Source: Beijerinckia indica subsp. indica ATCC 9039 (GTDB lineage: Bacteria; Pseudomonadota; Alphaproteobacteria; Rhizobiales; Beijerinckiaceae). From it: DNA of 64,000 bases. The notes under the pieces are model-generated. The model saw only the letters and a list, made by a program, of their open reading frames with translations, ran no database searches and was not told the DNA's origin. Shown here in pieces: positions 17,311 to 24,788 of this stretch. A program made the position numbers and the translations under genes. The DNA lies in the NCBI RefSeq assembly GCF_000019845.1, contig NC_010581.1, positions 3,665,501-3,729,500 of the forward strand. The letters are read 5' to 3'. Position 1 is the first letter of the stretch. The number at the start of each line of letters is the position of its first letter.

Positions 17311-18152
17311 TCACCCCACCGCAACCGGCGCCCGCGGTATCCCCGTGCGGTGTGATTTGCGATCGAAGAACAAGGCCTGGCTGATCACGGCCTTAAGACT
17401 ATCGACGCCAAAGGGCTTGGTGACGAGGAAGGCCGGCTCCGGCGGCGCCCCGGTCAAGAACCGTTCTGGATAAGCCGTGATGAAAATCACGGGAACGGAA
17501 CAATCGCCAAGAATCTGATTGACCGCCTCAAGGCCGGAACTGCCATCGGCGAGCTGGATATCGGCGAGAATGAGACCGGGGCGTTCCTTGGCCACGGCTT
17601 CCAAGGCCTCACGATGTGTGCGCGCCACGCCGACGACGCGATGGCCGAGCTCCTCGACCAATGTCTGGAGATCGAGGGCGATGAAAGGCTCATCCTCGAT
17701 GATCAACACATTGGTGCGGATCTGCTGGGTGATTTCCTTGCTCGCGGTATCGATCAGACTGGCCGCTTCCTGCGTCGAACAATCGAGCGCGCGCGCCACT
17801 TCTTCTGTCTTGAAGCCTTCCAGCGCGCTCAGCAGAAAGGCGATGCGCGGACGCAGGGTAATGGCGTCAAGATTGCGCCGCGCCCCCTGTTCATCACTTA
17901 CAAATTCAAACTGATCGACATGCTCATTGACGGGCATTGAGCCCCAAACCTTCAAGAACAGGCGATAAAGGGAAACCCGCAAATCCGCGCCAGCCGCATC
18001 CTTAGCCCCCTTCCCCAAGGCTGAAGGGTCGGCGACGATCGCCTCCAGCGTTGCCAGGACATAAGCATCGCCGCCGGCCTGATCCCGCTCAAGGCACGGG
18101 AAAACCGGCGCAGATAGGGAATATAGGAAGAAATGGCTTGCGATATGGACAT
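17311..18152 (-). pseudogene. phyR: phyR: general stress response regulator, apparently frameshifted
   Basis: PhyR is the anti-anti-sigma factor of the alphaproteobacterial stress response: when phosphorylated, its sigma-like domain sequesters NepR and frees EcfG. The true N-terminus starts at ATG 18152 (AGGGG upstream) as MSISQAISSYIPYLRRFSRALSG. After codon 23 the frame is lost: the DNA reads TTG-AGC-GGG-ATC-AGG, whereas one extra base would give DQAGGDAYVLATLEAIVADPSALGKG and continue through YRLFLKVWG. The rest is intact in the other frame: sigma-like region, then a receiver with IIEDEP, phospho-acceptor Asp in ILADIQLADG, ITAYPERF and VTKPFG. With one base restored the protein would be 280 aa, normal for PhyR. 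The cause could be a real mutation or a base-calling error in a GGG run. As written, no full-length PhyR is made. Confidence 0.85.
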
Positions 18153-18330
18153 GAAAAACCCCTGACCTCGCGCCCTGGCGTGGTTCGAGCTACGACCGAT
18201 TTTGCCCGCCTTCGCGCGGAAACGATGCTGCCCTGAATTTCAATGATATACGCCAACCTCTCGCGGTTTGCTTCTCGAAATTTGCTTGGGTGACGAAATC
18301 TCGGCGGGCACCTCGCACAGCTTCGCCCTC

Positions 18331-18355
18331 AATGCAAAAGCCCCAAAAAAGTTCC
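18331..18355 (-). promoter_or_regulatory. Possible EcfG-type promoter for phyR (imperfect)
   Basis: On the minus strand GGAAC (18355-18351) is followed after 16 bases by CATT rather than CGTT. It lies 180 bases before phyR and is back-to-back with the exact promoter on the other strand; the two GGAAC boxes form an inverted repeat separated by 7 bases. Confidence 0.35.
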
Positions 18356-18362
18356 TTTTGAC

Positions 18363-18387
18363 GGAACCTTACAAGATGGTGAGCGTT
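18363..18387 (+). promoter_or_regulatory. EcfG-type promoter facing nepR-ecfG
   Basis: GGAAC (18363-18367), a 16-base spacer and CGTT (18384-18387): an exact consensus match, on the nepR-ecfG strand. Autoregulation of nepR-ecfG by EcfG is usual in this clade. The distance to nepR is large (about 565 bases). Confidence 0.7.
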
Positions 18388-18401
18388 TAAGGAAAGCTTC
18401 A

Positions 18402-18458
18402 ATGTCGCGTGATCTTTGCCCCCAGATCAGCTTCATGAATTATATCAGAAGGGGTTAG
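18402..18458 (+). CDS. Possible 18-codon leader peptide
   Basis: ATG TCG CGT to a TAG at 18458 encodes MSRDLCPQISFMNYIRRG. AAGGAAAG lies about six bases upstream, but a transcript from the EcfG-type promoter would start inside or just before it. No homologue is recognised. Weak call, recorded because it is the first frame after the promoter. Confidence 0.2.
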   Translation: MSRDLCPQISFMNYIRRG

Positions 18459-18608
18459 TCGAGAGAACCCTGATCGAGACATCTCCCCCAAAGTGGGGAG
18501 TAAAGGAAGCCAGAGAGGCCCCGTTTGACTCCGTCGCCGCGGCATTGCTTGGCGAAGCGGGGCTCACTGAGAAGCGGGCCAAGAAGGGGGGCGATAAATC
18601 TTATAGCC

Positions 18609-18654
18609 GCATCAAATTTGACCAAAAAGCGGTGCCCGCTTCTTGGTCTGATGC
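18609..18654. repeat. Palindromic repeat, family A
   Basis: GCATCA, a spacer, then ACCAAAAAGCGG-TGC-CCGCTTCTTGGT and CTGATGC. One mismatch in the arms. It lies in the nepR-ecfG leader, where it could act as an attenuator or is simply an inserted element. Confidence 0.75.
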
Positions 18655-18951
18655 TATATAAAGCATGGAAAACCTTCGTGATGCGGATAGCCTCCGATCC
18701 ATAAGCGGGTTCGACGATAGACGCAAAAATCAGTCGAGGAAGCGCGGCGGCGAGACGCGACGGTAAGCCCCAAGATCGATCATGAGGGATGATGTCGAAT
18801 GGATCTGTGACAAAGCCCCGCCTGCGGCAACGACCGCGCCCCGGTTTTCCACCGCATGCGAACGGGGGCGGCAACAGACCAGGGGATCTCGTCTCAAGAG
18901 CCATTCTACCAAGGGCCGCCAGATCATGATCGGCAAATCAAAGGTAATCCA

Positions 18952-19296
18952 GTGAATCAGACAGGCAAAGCGGGCATTTCTCCGAACTCTCGGGAGGATG
19001 ATGCGGAGACGGAAGACGTTGAAAACCGTGCCGTGGCCGCTTCGGAACCAGTCGAGTTGAAACAGAATCCGGGGCCTTCAACCACCGTGACGCCCGGATC
19101 GGTCCAACCGTTTCCGATCCATCCCGGGATTCACGCGTCGAAACCGACTTTCGCGGATCAGATCGGCAAGGGCTTGCGCATGGTTTATGACGATGTTCTC
19201 GCGCAACCCGTCCCCGATCGTTTCCTCGATCTGTTGCAAGCCTTGGAAAACAAAGTCGACGAGTCGACGGACAAGACGGAAAAGGAGAAGCCGTGA
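18952..19296 (+). CDS. nepR: NepR anti-sigma factor
   Basis: Anti-sigma factor that holds EcfG inactive until phosphorylated PhyR binds it. It is 114 aa from GTG 18952, which has AAGG eight bases upstream; a longer frame from 18856 lacks a ribosome-binding site. The NepR core is near the C-terminus: IGKGLRMVYDDVLAQPVPDRFLDLLQAL, the two helices that contact the sigma factor. The first 60 residues are polar and probably disordered. Its stop codon overlaps the start of ecfG (GTGA), so the two are translationally coupled. Confidence 0.93.
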   Translation: MNQTGKAGISPNSREDDAETEDVENRAVAASEPVELKQNPGPSTTVTPGSVQPFPIHPGIHASKPTFADQIGKGLRMVYDDVLAQPVPDRFLDLLQALENKVDESTDKTEKEKP

Positions 19297-19967
19297 GCGA
19301 TCCTTCCGTGCCGGGCGTGCCCGCGTCTGCCTCCCCCACGACGCTTGCATCCGCGTCTTCTCCATCTGCGTCTCCTGCATCCACGTCTCCTACTGTGGCC
19401 AGCCGGCAGATGACCTCCGATCTCATCGCGGTCATTCCCAATCTACGCGCCTTCGCGGTCTCGCTCTGCGGCAATCTCGACCGCGCCGACGATCTCGTGC
19501 AGGAAACCCTGGTCAAGGCCTGGAGCAATCTCGATTCCTTCGTCGAGGGCACCAATCTGCGCGCCTGGCTGTTCACCATTTTGCGCAATATCTATTATTC
19601 CGAATATCGCAAAAGGCGGCGTGAGGTGGCCGATTCCGATGGGGCGATCGCGGCCAAACTGGCGACGGCGCCAGCCCAGAACGGTCATATGGATCTGCTC
19701 GATTTCCGCGAGGCGCTCCAGCAATTGCCGCATGACCAGCGCGAAGCCCTGATTTTGATTGGCGCCTCTGGCCTTTCCTACGAGGAAGCCGCCAATATTT
19801 GCGGCTGCGCCGTCGGAACCATGAAAAGCCGCGTGAACCGGGCGCGGGGCCGGCTTGCCGATCTCCTGTCGATTTCCTCAGCGGCCGAATTTGGAGATGA
19901 TGGAGACTGGCAAGCCGCCGATCCGAGCCTCATTGGCCAGCATTATTCCCGCGCCGGCAACGATTGA
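19293..19967 (+). CDS. ecfG: EcfG-type ECF sigma factor of the general stress response
   Basis: Directs RNA polymerase to GGAAC-N-CGTT promoters. It is 224 aa. Region 2 is about residues 45-110 (LIAVIPNLRAFAVSLCGNLDRADDLVQETLVKAW, then RAWLFTILRN), and region 4 about 135-190 (LLDFREALQQLPHDQREALIL, SYEEAANICGCAVGTMKSRVNRAR). The N-terminal 38 residues are an Ala/Ser/Pro/Thr-rich extension encoded by short imperfect DNA repeats and absent from most family members. The start is GTG 19293, overlapping the nepR stop. Confidence 0.95.
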   Translation: MSDPSVPGVPASASPTTLASASSPSASPASTSPTVASRQMTSDLIAVIPNLRAFAVSLCGNLDRADDLVQETLVKAWSNLDSFVEGTNLRAWLFTILRNIYYSEYRKRRREVADSDGAIAAKLATAPAQNGHMDLLDFREALQQLPHDQREALILIGASGLSYEEAANICGCAVGTMKSRVNRARGRLADLLSISSAAEFGDDGDWQAADPSLIGQHYSRAGND

Positions 19968-20032
19968 AACCAGAAAGCCTCGCCACCAAGCACGCCTGAA
20001 ATTTGTCATCGTGGTCGGCGACGCTTTCTGCG

Positions 20033-20080
20033 GCATCTCACTCATCCAAAATGCAACGGCTTTTTGGATGAGTGAGATGC
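20033..20080. terminator. Long perfect hairpin after ecfG (family A-like)
   Basis: GCATCTCACTCATCCAAAA (20033-20051) pairs perfectly over 19 bases with 20062-20080 around a 10-base loop. It follows ecfG by 65 bases and precedes fumC, so it can terminate the nepR-ecfG transcript. Its GCATC/GATGC ends and CCAAAA core resemble family A palindromes. Confidence 0.7.
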
Positions 20081-20152
20081 GTTTTCAAAGATCTACAGAG
20101 CATCGCCGGACGTCTGATCACGCAGCGATGCCCTGGACGCGCGGAGGAAGCG

Positions 20153-21550
20153 ATGCAGGAAGAAACACGCACCGAAACCGATACATTCGGGCCGATCGAG
20201 GTGCCGGCCAATCGCTATTGGGGTGCGCAGACGGAGCGCTCGCTCATCCATTTCAAGATCGGCAACACCCAAATGCCGCTGGCCGTGATTCATGCTTTGG
20301 CGCTCGTTAAGCGCGCCGCGGCCAGCGTCAATCAGCGTTCGGGACTGCTGCCTGAATCCCTCGCCACGCCGATCATCGCCGCCGCCCAGGAAGTGGAAGC
20401 GGGTCAATGGGACGACCATTTTCCCCTGCTCGTCTGGCAGACCGGCTCCGGCACGCAGACCAATATGAACGTGAACGAAGTGATCGCCAATCGCGCCAAT
20501 GTCCTGCTCGGCGAGGTGCCCGGTTCGAAACATCCGGTGCATCCCAACGATCACGTCAATCTCAGCCAATCCTCGAACGACGCCTTTCCGACCGCCATGC
20601 ATATAGCGGTCGTGCTCGCCCTGAAACAGAAACTCCTGCCCTCCTTGAGAGCCTTGCGCGACGCGCTGGAGACCAAGGCGCAGACTTACGCCTCCATTAT
20701 CAAGATCGGCCGCACCCATCTTCAAGATGCAACACCCGTTTCACTCGGCCAGGAATTTTCAGGCTATGCCGCCGCCCTCGATTATGACAACGAGCGTGTG
20801 GAGGCGACCTTGCCGGGTCTCTACCGCCTGGCGGAAGGCGGCACGGCGGTCGGAACCGGCTTGAACAGCAAAAAGGGGTTCAGCGAGGCTTTTGCCCGGG
20901 AAATTTCCACCCTCACCGGTCTACCCTTCGTCACCGCGCCCAACAAATTCGAGGCGCTCGCCACCCATGACGCCCTGGTCTTCATGCATGGCGCCTTGAA
21001 CACTCTGGGCGCCAGCCTCTATAAGATCGGCAGCGATATCAGGCTCGCCGGCAGTGGTCCCCGCTCGGGTCTCGGCGAATTGCATCTGCCGGAAAACGAG
21101 CCCGGCTCCTCGATCATGCCGGGCAAGGTCAATCCCACCCAGGTCGAGGCCCTGACCATGGTCGTGGCGCGCGTGTTCGGCAATCAGACGACGGTGAGTT
21201 TCGCCGGATCGCAAGGCCAGTTCGAGCTCAATGTCATGAAGCCGGTGATCGCTTATGCTTGCCTTGAAAGCATCACGCTTCTCGCCGATGCGATGCAGAG
21301 CTTTCAGCATTATTGCATTGAGGATTTGAGCGCAAATGAAGAGCGCATCAAGGAGCTTTTGAACAATTCCCTGATGCTGGTGACGGCGCTCAGCCCCAAG
21401 ATTGGCTATGATAAAGCGGCGGCCATCGCCAAGACCGCCCATAAGAATGGAACGACGCTGCGGGAAGAGGCCATCAAGCTCGGCCATGTCTCGGATGCGG
21501 AATTCGACGCATTGGTGCGGCCCGAGGCTATGCTCGCACCGGAAGATTAA
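20153..21550 (+). CDS. fumC: Class II fumarate hydratase
   Basis: Cytoplasmic, iron-independent fumarase of the TCA cycle. It is 465 aa from ATG 20153, which has an ideal GGAGGAAG site; the longer frame starting at 20072 would run through the preceding hairpin. Visible signposts are [12 protein letters not shown] at the N-terminus, [38 protein letters not shown] and the superfamily signature [17 protein letters not shown]. The short C-terminal domain is present ([21 protein letters not shown]). Confidence 0.96.
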   Translation: MQEETRTETDTFGPIEVPANRYWGAQTERSLIHFKIGNTQMPLAVIHALALVKRAAASVNQRSGLLPESLATPIIAAAQEVEAGQWDDHFPLLVWQTGSGTQTNMNVNEVIANRANVLLGEVPGSKHPVHPNDHVNLSQSSNDAFPTAMHIAVVLALKQKLLPSLRALRDALETKAQTYASIIKIGRTHLQDATPVSLGQEFSGYAAALDYDNERVEATLPGLYRLAEGGTAVGTGLNSKKGFSEAFAREISTLTGLPFVTAPNKFEALATHDALVFMHGALNTLGASLYKIGSDIRLAGSGPRSGLGELHLPENEPGSSIMPGKVNPTQVEALTMVVARVFGNQTTVSFAGSQGQFELNVMKPVIAYACLESITLLADAMQSFQHYCIEDLSANEERIKELLNNSLMLVTALSPKIGYDKAAAIAKTAHKNGTTLREEAIKLGHVSDAEFDALVRPEAMLAPED

Positions 21551-21571
21551 GGTTCGATGTCGTTGCTCAAT

Positions 21572-21614
21572 GCATCAACTCAAACCAAAAGCGGCAGCCG
21601 CTTTTGGTTTGATG
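21572..21614. repeat. Palindromic repeat, family A, between convergent genes
   Basis: GCATCAA, spacer, ACCAAAAGCGG-CAG-CCGCTTTTGGTTTGATG. It fills the gap between fumC and the convergent amidotransferase gene and can serve as a bidirectional terminator. Confidence 0.8.
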
Positions 21615-21634
21615 TTGTCCTTCTCTGACAAATG

Positions 21635-22363
21635 TCACGCCGCGATGGCGCTGTCCTCGGCGATCCAGGTCCGCAAGAAAGCGTCGGACCAGCGGGCGAT
21701 CCGCCAATCATGCAGGCACCAATCTTGGAAATGCCGGTGCGGCGGACGCGCATTGGGCTGCCTGAGGCGCATCTTGCTGCGGGCGAGCCAGCGGCACATG
21801 ATCGAGATCGTGACCTCCGGGTGGAATTGAAGCCCGTAGGCCCGCTCGCCATAACGGAAAGCCTGCGCCTCGAAATCCACCCCTTTGGCGAGCAAGGTCG
21901 CGCCCTTGGGGAGGCAAAATCCCTCACGATGCCATTGATAGACGGTTTCAGGGAACCGGCAGTCGCAGAGCTCATGGCCCTGTTCAGTCGGATGGATGCG
22001 GTAATAACCGGCTTCAACCTTGCCCTGCGGATGCGGGCAGACCGTCTGACCGAGATGGCGGGCAAGCATTTGCGCGCCGAGGCAAATGCCAAGATAGGGC
22101 TTGTTTTCCTTGAGCGGCACGCCGATCCAGTCGATCTCGCGCTTGAGCCAGTCTTCCTCATCATTCGCGCTCATCGGACCGCCAAAAATGATGGCCGCCG
22201 CGTAATCGCGCATAGTGTCGGGCAGAGGATCGCCAAAGCGCGGCCGTCTCAGGTCGAGCTGGTAGCCCTGACACTCCAGAAGCCGGCCGATTCGGCCAGG
22301 CGTCGAATGCTGCTGATGGAGCACCACCAGGATTTTACTGGGATTTTCTTGTGTCGCTTCCAT
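21635..22363 (-). CDS. Class I glutamine amidotransferase-like protein
   Basis: A stand-alone GATase1-domain protein, 242 aa, of the GMP-synthase-like/YfeJ group. The nucleophile elbow is LGICLGAQMLA (cysteine near residue 93) and the His-Glu pair is in LQFHPEV. IIFGGPMSANDEEDWL is the oxyanion region. No synthetase domain is attached and no partner gene is adjacent, so the acceptor is unknown. ATG 22363 is chosen; the Shine-Dalgarno is weak and a TTG three codons upstream is an alternative. Confidence 0.85.
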   Translation of the reverse strand: MEATQENPSKILVVLHQQHSTPGRIGRLLECQGYQLDLRRPRFGDPLPDTMRDYAAAIIFGGPMSANDEEDWLKREIDWIGVPLKENKPYLGICLGAQMLARHLGQTVCPHPQGKVEAGYYRIHPTEQGHELCDCRFPETVYQWHREGFCLPKGATLLAKGVDFEAQAFRYGERAYGLQFHPEVTISIMCRWLARSKMRLRQPNARPPHRHFQDWCLHDWRIARWSDAFLRTWIAEDSAIAA

Positions 22364-22651
22364 AATCCACAAATTTACTAGAAAAATGGAAAAATGTCGA
22401 GCCTATTTTAAGGGTTGGCCGAACCGAAAAGCAGCCAAAAGAGGATCTGCGAAGTCAAAATCGGCAAAATCGAACGCGATGACAACCCTTCATCGAGATT
22501 TCCGAACCTTGCTGGGAAAGCCCAAGCCCAGGATACGAGTCAGAAGAGTACAACACGAAACATTTACCATTTTCTTGCTTTTATATTCGCCTCGAATTTT
22601 TTCGACGCCTCTCGGGGGACATCCCCTTATTAGGGCTTGCTCATTCGTCCC

Positions 22652-23440
22652 TCAACGCTTGCGTTGCATGGCCCCGATCAAAGGCAGGACCAGGGATGTC
22701 GGCAGAAGCGGGGCGAGCCACTCGGTCAATTTATTGAAGAAACCGGGTGTAATGACACCGCGTCCTGTCATGAGCCCGGCATAGCCGGCTTCAGCGACTT
22801 GTACCGCGCTGATCTGCGGCATCCAATCTAAAGCAATTCCTGGGCCAAAGCCAGCCCGTTCCTGAAATTCCGTCGGCGTCATACCGGGGCATAGAACACA
22901 AACCTCCACGCCATCGGCGCGCATTTCCTCACGCAGGGAGCGACTGAAGGACAGAACAAAAGCTTTGGAGGCATAATAGACGGCTAAACGGGGCCCGCCG
23001 GGCAGGAAAGCCACAACGGACGCGACATTCAAGATTTTGCCCCGTGCCTCCCGGATTTGGGGCAGAAAATGTAAGGTTAATGCGAGAAGGGCGCGTGTAT
23101 TGACATCGATAATGGCGAGTTGCGCGTCGGGATCGATCGTCGCAACCTCGCCGAGGAGACCAAAACCCGCATTATTGACAAGCATGATCGGGCGCGCACC
23201 CGCTGCCGCGACGGCCTTTCCCAGCGAGGCAACGGCATCAGGCTGCGCGAGATCACAAGGAAAAACGAGCGGCCGGGGGGCGCCTTGTGCCGCGATTTTA
23301 TCGGCCAGGGTCTCGAGCCGATCCTCGCGGCGGGCGACCAGGCCGAGATCATGGCCTTCCCGGGCGAAAATCTGCGCCAGTTCCGCACCGATGCCGCTGG
23401 AAGCCCCCGTGATCAGGACAATGCGCCGCTCCTCGCTCAT
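22652..23440 (-). CDS. Short-chain dehydrogenase/reductase
   Basis: NAD(P)-dependent oxidoreductase of the classical SDR type, 262 aa. The cofactor motif TGASSGIG is at residues 11-18, NNAG follows about residue 87, and the catalytic Ser and YxxxK pattern is in VASVVAFLPG ... YYASK. The basic residues after strand 2 (LVARREDRLE) favour NADPH. The C-terminal 40 residues (ITPGFFNKLTEWLAPLLP) are hydrophobic, as in the YqjQ/DltE-like subgroup that can act on lipids. Substrate unknown. RBS AGAGGTG precedes ATG 23440. Confidence 0.88.
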   Translation of the reverse strand: MSEERRIVLITGASSGIGAELAQIFAREGHDLGLVARREDRLETLADKIAAQGAPRPLVFPCDLAQPDAVASLGKAVAAAGARPIMLVNNAGFGLLGEVATIDPDAQLAIIDVNTRALLALTLHFLPQIREARGKILNVASVVAFLPGGPRLAVYYASKAFVLSFSRSLREEMRADGVEVCVLCPGMTPTEFQERAGFGPGIALDWMPQISAVQVAEAGYAGLMTGRGVITPGFFNKLTEWLAPLLPTSLVLPLIGAMQRKR

Positions 23441-23521
23441 AAACACCTCTGCGTCCAGGCACAGCGAATCGGCCCGCCGAACAGACCCATGAAGCCATCG
23501 GATTCAAGGAACTCTTCAGGC

Positions 23522-23995
23522 CTATCCTTCAGCCAGGGTTTGGGGATTTTCCGGTGGCAGATCCATGCCGGCACGTCTGTCCGCCACTGAAACATCAAGA
23601 AGCTCGGTCAGGCGTTTGATGATATTTTCTTCGAATTCATGAATCCGGCCGTCGGCGCCGGCAATGTCCCACATCATCGCCACGACCTTGCCCCGCGCCG
23701 GCCCATCGAGCCGCCGTTTCAAGACATCGGTAAATTCAGAAAAATCGGCCGTGACGCGATCGCTCGCCTCGGCCTGTCGGAGCAAGGCTCGGCTCGCCTT
23801 GCGATCAAGCCCGAAACGTTCAGTGACCAGGCTTTGCATTTTCTCGCGTTCGGCAGGAACGGTCTCGCCATCGACATGAGCGACATGCACCATGAGCGCC
23901 ACCGCGGCGAGGCGAAAATCATCCTCGTCGAAAACCGGATCGGGCTCGGGAAAATCGGCCAATTTATCGATGAACCGTTTCAAGGCGTCGAACAT
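23522..23995 (-). CDS. TerB-family protein
   Basis: A 157-residue protein with a TerB-like helical domain (DFRLAAVALMVHVAHVDGETVPAEREKM and AMMWDIAGADGRIHEFEENIIKRL). The two acidic D-G-E and D-G-R loops resemble the metal-coordinating motifs of TerB. It is alone rather than in a ter operon, so tellurite resistance is not implied. ATG 23995 is chosen because AAGGGA lies eight bases upstream; ATG 24001 is an alternative. Confidence 0.82.
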   Translation of the reverse strand: MFDALKRFIDKLADFPEPDPVFDEDDFRLAAVALMVHVAHVDGETVPAEREKMQSLVTERFGLDRKASRALLRQAEASDRVTADFSEFTDVLKRRLDGPARGKVVAMMWDIAGADGRIHEFEENIIKRLTELLDVSVADRRAGMDLPPENPQTLAEG

Positions 23996-24045
23996 GCCCA
24001 TGGTCCCTTGGAAATCATCGACCCCTGAAGGGCAGCCTTCCGATT

Positions 24046-24438
24046 TCAACGCAATTGCAGACAGGTCCAATAGCCTTCCGGCCGATGAAAAGCGCGCCGC
24101 ATCTTGGTCATATAGGCGTTGCAGGAGTGTTTGGAAGGAAAGCAGAAATGCTCGTCACGCCAATCAACGACCTCACGACCCACGACGTCCTGTACGCCGC
24201 TCGGCCGGCCACCGGAAAAATGACCATACCAGACATCCGACCAGGGCAAGCTCGCGGCATTGGTTTCAGTGAGAGAAAAACCATTGAGAAGACAGGCCAC
24301 GCCTTCCTCCGGCACCGTATCAGGGACATACACATCGACATCGGCAGCGAAGGCCGGCATGCCACCTGAAGCCAGGCCACTAGAAAACAAAGCGCCGGCG
24401 AGCAGGGCAGCGGCGAGAAAAGCTTTAGATGCGGCCAT
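24046..24438 (-). CDS. Small secreted protein of unknown function
   Basis: A protein of 130 aa with a signal peptide (SKAFLAAALLAGALFSSGLASG, cleavage probably after AFA). The mature part has an even number of cysteines (VACLLNG, HFCFPS, HSCNAY, WTCLQ) that could form two disulfides and many aromatic residues. I do not recognise the family. It lies just upstream of the terB-like gene on the same strand. The start at 24438 has GAGGA upstream. Confidence 0.7.
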   Translation of the reverse strand: MAASKAFLAAALLAGALFSSGLASGGMPAFAADVDVYVPDTVPEEGVACLLNGFSLTETNAASLPWSDVWYGHFSGGRPSGVQDVVGREVVDWRDEHFCFPSKHSCNAYMTKMRRAFHRPEGYWTCLQLR

Positions 24439-24788
24439 GCCGAGGGTCCTCGAAGAAAATGGGGAAGAAGAAGATGGGAAATTAACCTTGAACGTGAGTT
24501 TTGCAAAAAAAGCCACACTCTTTCAATCGCGAAACCGGACGCGCCGCAAGTCCATAAAAACCACACTGGTCCCATGAAAATCGTCTCAATCCCAGTATTT
24601 TCGCAAATGAAGGGGATTCTACTCAAAAATTGAAGGCCACTTTTGGGTTTGATATTCGACCTTTTTCGAAAAACGCATCAAATTGTCCCAAAAGTGGGTG
24701 CCACTTTTGGGTTTGATGCTCTAGAACCCTTGCCACAAGATCGTGCGAGGGACGATTTTCCCTCGCGCCAAGCCTGAGCAGGACGTCC
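24439..24788. other. Intergenic region upstream of pheT
   Basis: Contains a half family A repeat (24637-24653) and a full copy (24675-24719). No pheS remnant or tRNA gene is visible. It must hold the pheT promoter, either between the palindrome and the start or upstream of it. Confidence 0.5.
24675..24719. repeat. Palindromic repeat, family A (with a neighbouring half copy)
   Basis: GCATCA, spacer, CCCAAAAGTGG-GTG-CCACTTTTGGGTTTGATGC. A direct repeat of its right half (CCACTTTTGGGTTTGAT) occurs at 24637-24653. Located 70 bases before pheT. Confidence 0.85.

Larger units (their letters stand above)
18153..18951. other. phyR-nepR intergenic region
   Basis: About 800 bases between the divergent phyR and nepR-ecfG units. 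It holds an exact EcfG-type promoter (18363), a weaker divergent one (18331-18355), an 18-codon frame (18402) and a family A palindrome (18609-18654). Longer frames on both strands run through the palindrome and have no family resemblance. The nepR leader from the recognised promoter would be about 560 bases, unusually long. Confidence 0.55.

Noticed and set aside
18416..18661. An 81-codon plus-strand frame after the EcfG-type promoter
   Set aside because: Starts with TTG, lacks a Shine-Dalgarno and reads into the same palindrome; no recognisable family.
18455..18904. A 149-codon minus-strand frame between phyR and nepR
   Set aside because: It runs through a palindromic repeat, whose translation gives the apparent peptide pattern, and has no family resemblance or ribosome-binding site.
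22386..22784. A 132-codon plus-strand frame between the amidotransferase and SDR genes
   Set aside because: Overlaps the SDR gene antisense, is basic and low in complexity, and has no ribosome-binding site or family resemblance.
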